This document shows positions 12,928-13,671 of a stretch of DNA of 13,671 bases, piece after piece (within the stretch, counting starts at the first letter, position 1; each line of letters opens with the position of its first letter). The DNA is from Deltaproteobacteria bacterium. GTDB taxonomy: Bacteria; Desulfobacterota; Desulfobaccia; Desulfobaccales; Desulfobaccaceae. The position numbers were made by a program, and so were the translations under genes. Below the pieces are notes generated by a model, which had not been told where the DNA came from, ran no database searches, and saw only the letters and a list, made by a program, of their open reading frames with translations. Location of the stretch: positions 1-13,671 of the forward strand of contig VGSX01000071.1 in the NCBI GenBank assembly GCA_016874895.1, given 5' to 3'.

Positions 12928-13671
12928 GCGGCAACACCTTCGGCAGAGTTTTCCGCCTCACCACCTGGGGAGAGTCCCACGGCCCGGCCCTGGGCGCGGT
13001 CATTGACGGCTGCCCGCCCCGGCTGCTCCTGAGCCCGGATGATATTGACCGGGAATTGGCCCGGCGCCGACCCGGCACGTCCATCCACACCACCTCTCGC
13101 CGGGAGCCCGATAGAGTGGAAATCCTCTCCGGGGTCTTCCAGGGCCAGACCACCGGTACGCCCATCAGCCTGATCATTTACAATAAAGATGTCAAAAGCC
13201 AGGCTTACGAACCCTTGAAAGAGATTTTCCGGCCTGGCCACGGGGATTTTACCTATCAGGCCAAATACGGCCTCCGGGATCACCGGGGCGGGGGCCGGGC
13301 CTCGGCCCGGGAGACCGCGGCCCGGGTGGCCGCCGGCGCCGTGGCCCAAAAGGTCCTGGATACCCTAAGCATAACGGTTCTGGCCTTCACCCTGGAACTG
13401 GGGGGAGTGCGGGCCCGACAATTTTCTTGGGAACACCTGGAGCAGAACCCTTTTTTCTGTCCTGATCCCGAGGCTGCCGCGGCCATGGCAGCCAGGGTGC
13501 AGGCCGTGAAGCAGCAAGGAGATTCATTGGGGGGAATAGTGGAAGTTCGGGTGAAGGGCTGTCCGGCCGGATTAGGGGAGCCGGTCTTTGACAAACTGGA
13601 TGCGGTGCTGGCCCAGGCCGTCATGTCCATCGGCGCAGTGAAGGGCGTGGAAATCGGCTCGGGCTTTGCCG
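12924..13671 (+). CDS. aroC: Chorismate synthase (partial, cut by the window end)
   Basis: Makes chorismate from 5-enolpyruvylshikimate-3-phosphate by anti-1,4-elimination, using reduced FMN. The first 249 codons are present and the frame is open to the window edge. The start MSGNTFGRVFRLTTWGESHG is typical, with the conserved His19 in GESHG; His106 in RPGHGDFTY and the RDHRGGGRASARET signature (118-131) are intact, as is MSIGAVKGVEIGSGF near the edge. The family is usually around 350-390 residues, so roughly the last third is outside. GGAG (12916-12919) precedes the ATG, which overlaps the aroK stop by four bases, so the two are translationally coupled. Confidence 0.96.
   Translation, partial: MSGNTFGRVFRLTTWGESHGPALGAVIDGCPPRLLLSPDDIDRELARRRPGTSIHTTSRREPDRVEILSGVFQGQTTGTPISLIIYNKDVKSQAYEPLKEIFRPGHGDFTYQAKYGLRDHRGGGRASARETAARVAAGAVAQKVLDTLSITVLAFTLELGGVRARQFSWEHLEQNPFFCPDPEAAAAMAARVQAVKQQGDSLGGIVEVRVKGCPAGLGEPVFDKLDAVLAQAVMSIGAVKGVEIGSGFA

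Noticed and set aside
12414..13349. 311-codon reverse frame over aroK and aroC
   Set aside because: Both forward genes are certain and complete in their motifs here; the reverse product shows only skewed Arg/Ser/Gly/Pro composition.

Overview
The window is gene-dense, moderately GC-rich bacterial chromosome with housekeeping genes and no plasmid or phage genes. An outer-membrane lipid A deacylase-like barrel and a lipoprotein point to a Gram-negative, two-membrane cell. The mix (PerR-type regulator, DUF1786 protein, prohibitin-like SPFH protein, aroK-aroC) would suit a Desulfobacterota/deltaproteobacterial anaerobe, but that placement is an inference from general gene character and is not proven by any marker here.

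Layout. 1-1297: enolase, forward, with its Shine-Dalgarno at the very start of the window. 1314-1844: a reverse-strand LEA/WHy-type lipoprotein, tail to tail with enolase. 1925-3030: a forward PagL-like outer-membrane deacylase, then a PerR-type peroxide/iron regulator with its own compact promoter. 3159-5180: reverse-strand pair, a membrane site-2 protease with CBS domains followed by ribonuclease III. 5472-9115: forward pair, a prohibitin/SPFH membrane protein and an 894-residue P-type cation ATPase whose ion-site residues depart from the calcium-pump pattern. 9107-9390: a heptamer repeat array, a hairpin, a good promoter and a structured leader. 9394-11216: a nucleoside-phosphorylase-fold protein translationally coupled (1-base overlap) to a DUF1786 ASKHA-type protein of unknown function. 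11272-12117: a metallo-beta-lactamase-fold hydrolase ending in a clear intrinsic terminator. 12194-12356: a 147-bp miniature inverted-repeat element with an exact 8-bp target duplication. 12367 to the window end: shikimate kinase and chorismate synthase (cut by the edge), overlapping by four bases.

How the genes fit together. Enolase, aroK and aroC are core metabolism (enolase makes phosphoenolpyruvate, a precursor of the shikimate pathway, but they are 11 kb apart and not one operon). PerR, the deacylase, the site-2 protease, the SPFH protein and the ATPase all suit envelope or stress homeostasis, though each seems to be its own transcription unit or a two-gene unit.

The most notable points are (1) the miniature element, with ends and duplication length like the IS66 family, sitting exactly between the upstream terminator and the aroK ribosome binding site; (2) the coupled phosphorylase-fold/DUF1786 pair behind a structured leader; (3) a P-type ATPase lacking three canonical calcium ligands; and (4) a nearly leaderless perR with a palindrome over its promoter.
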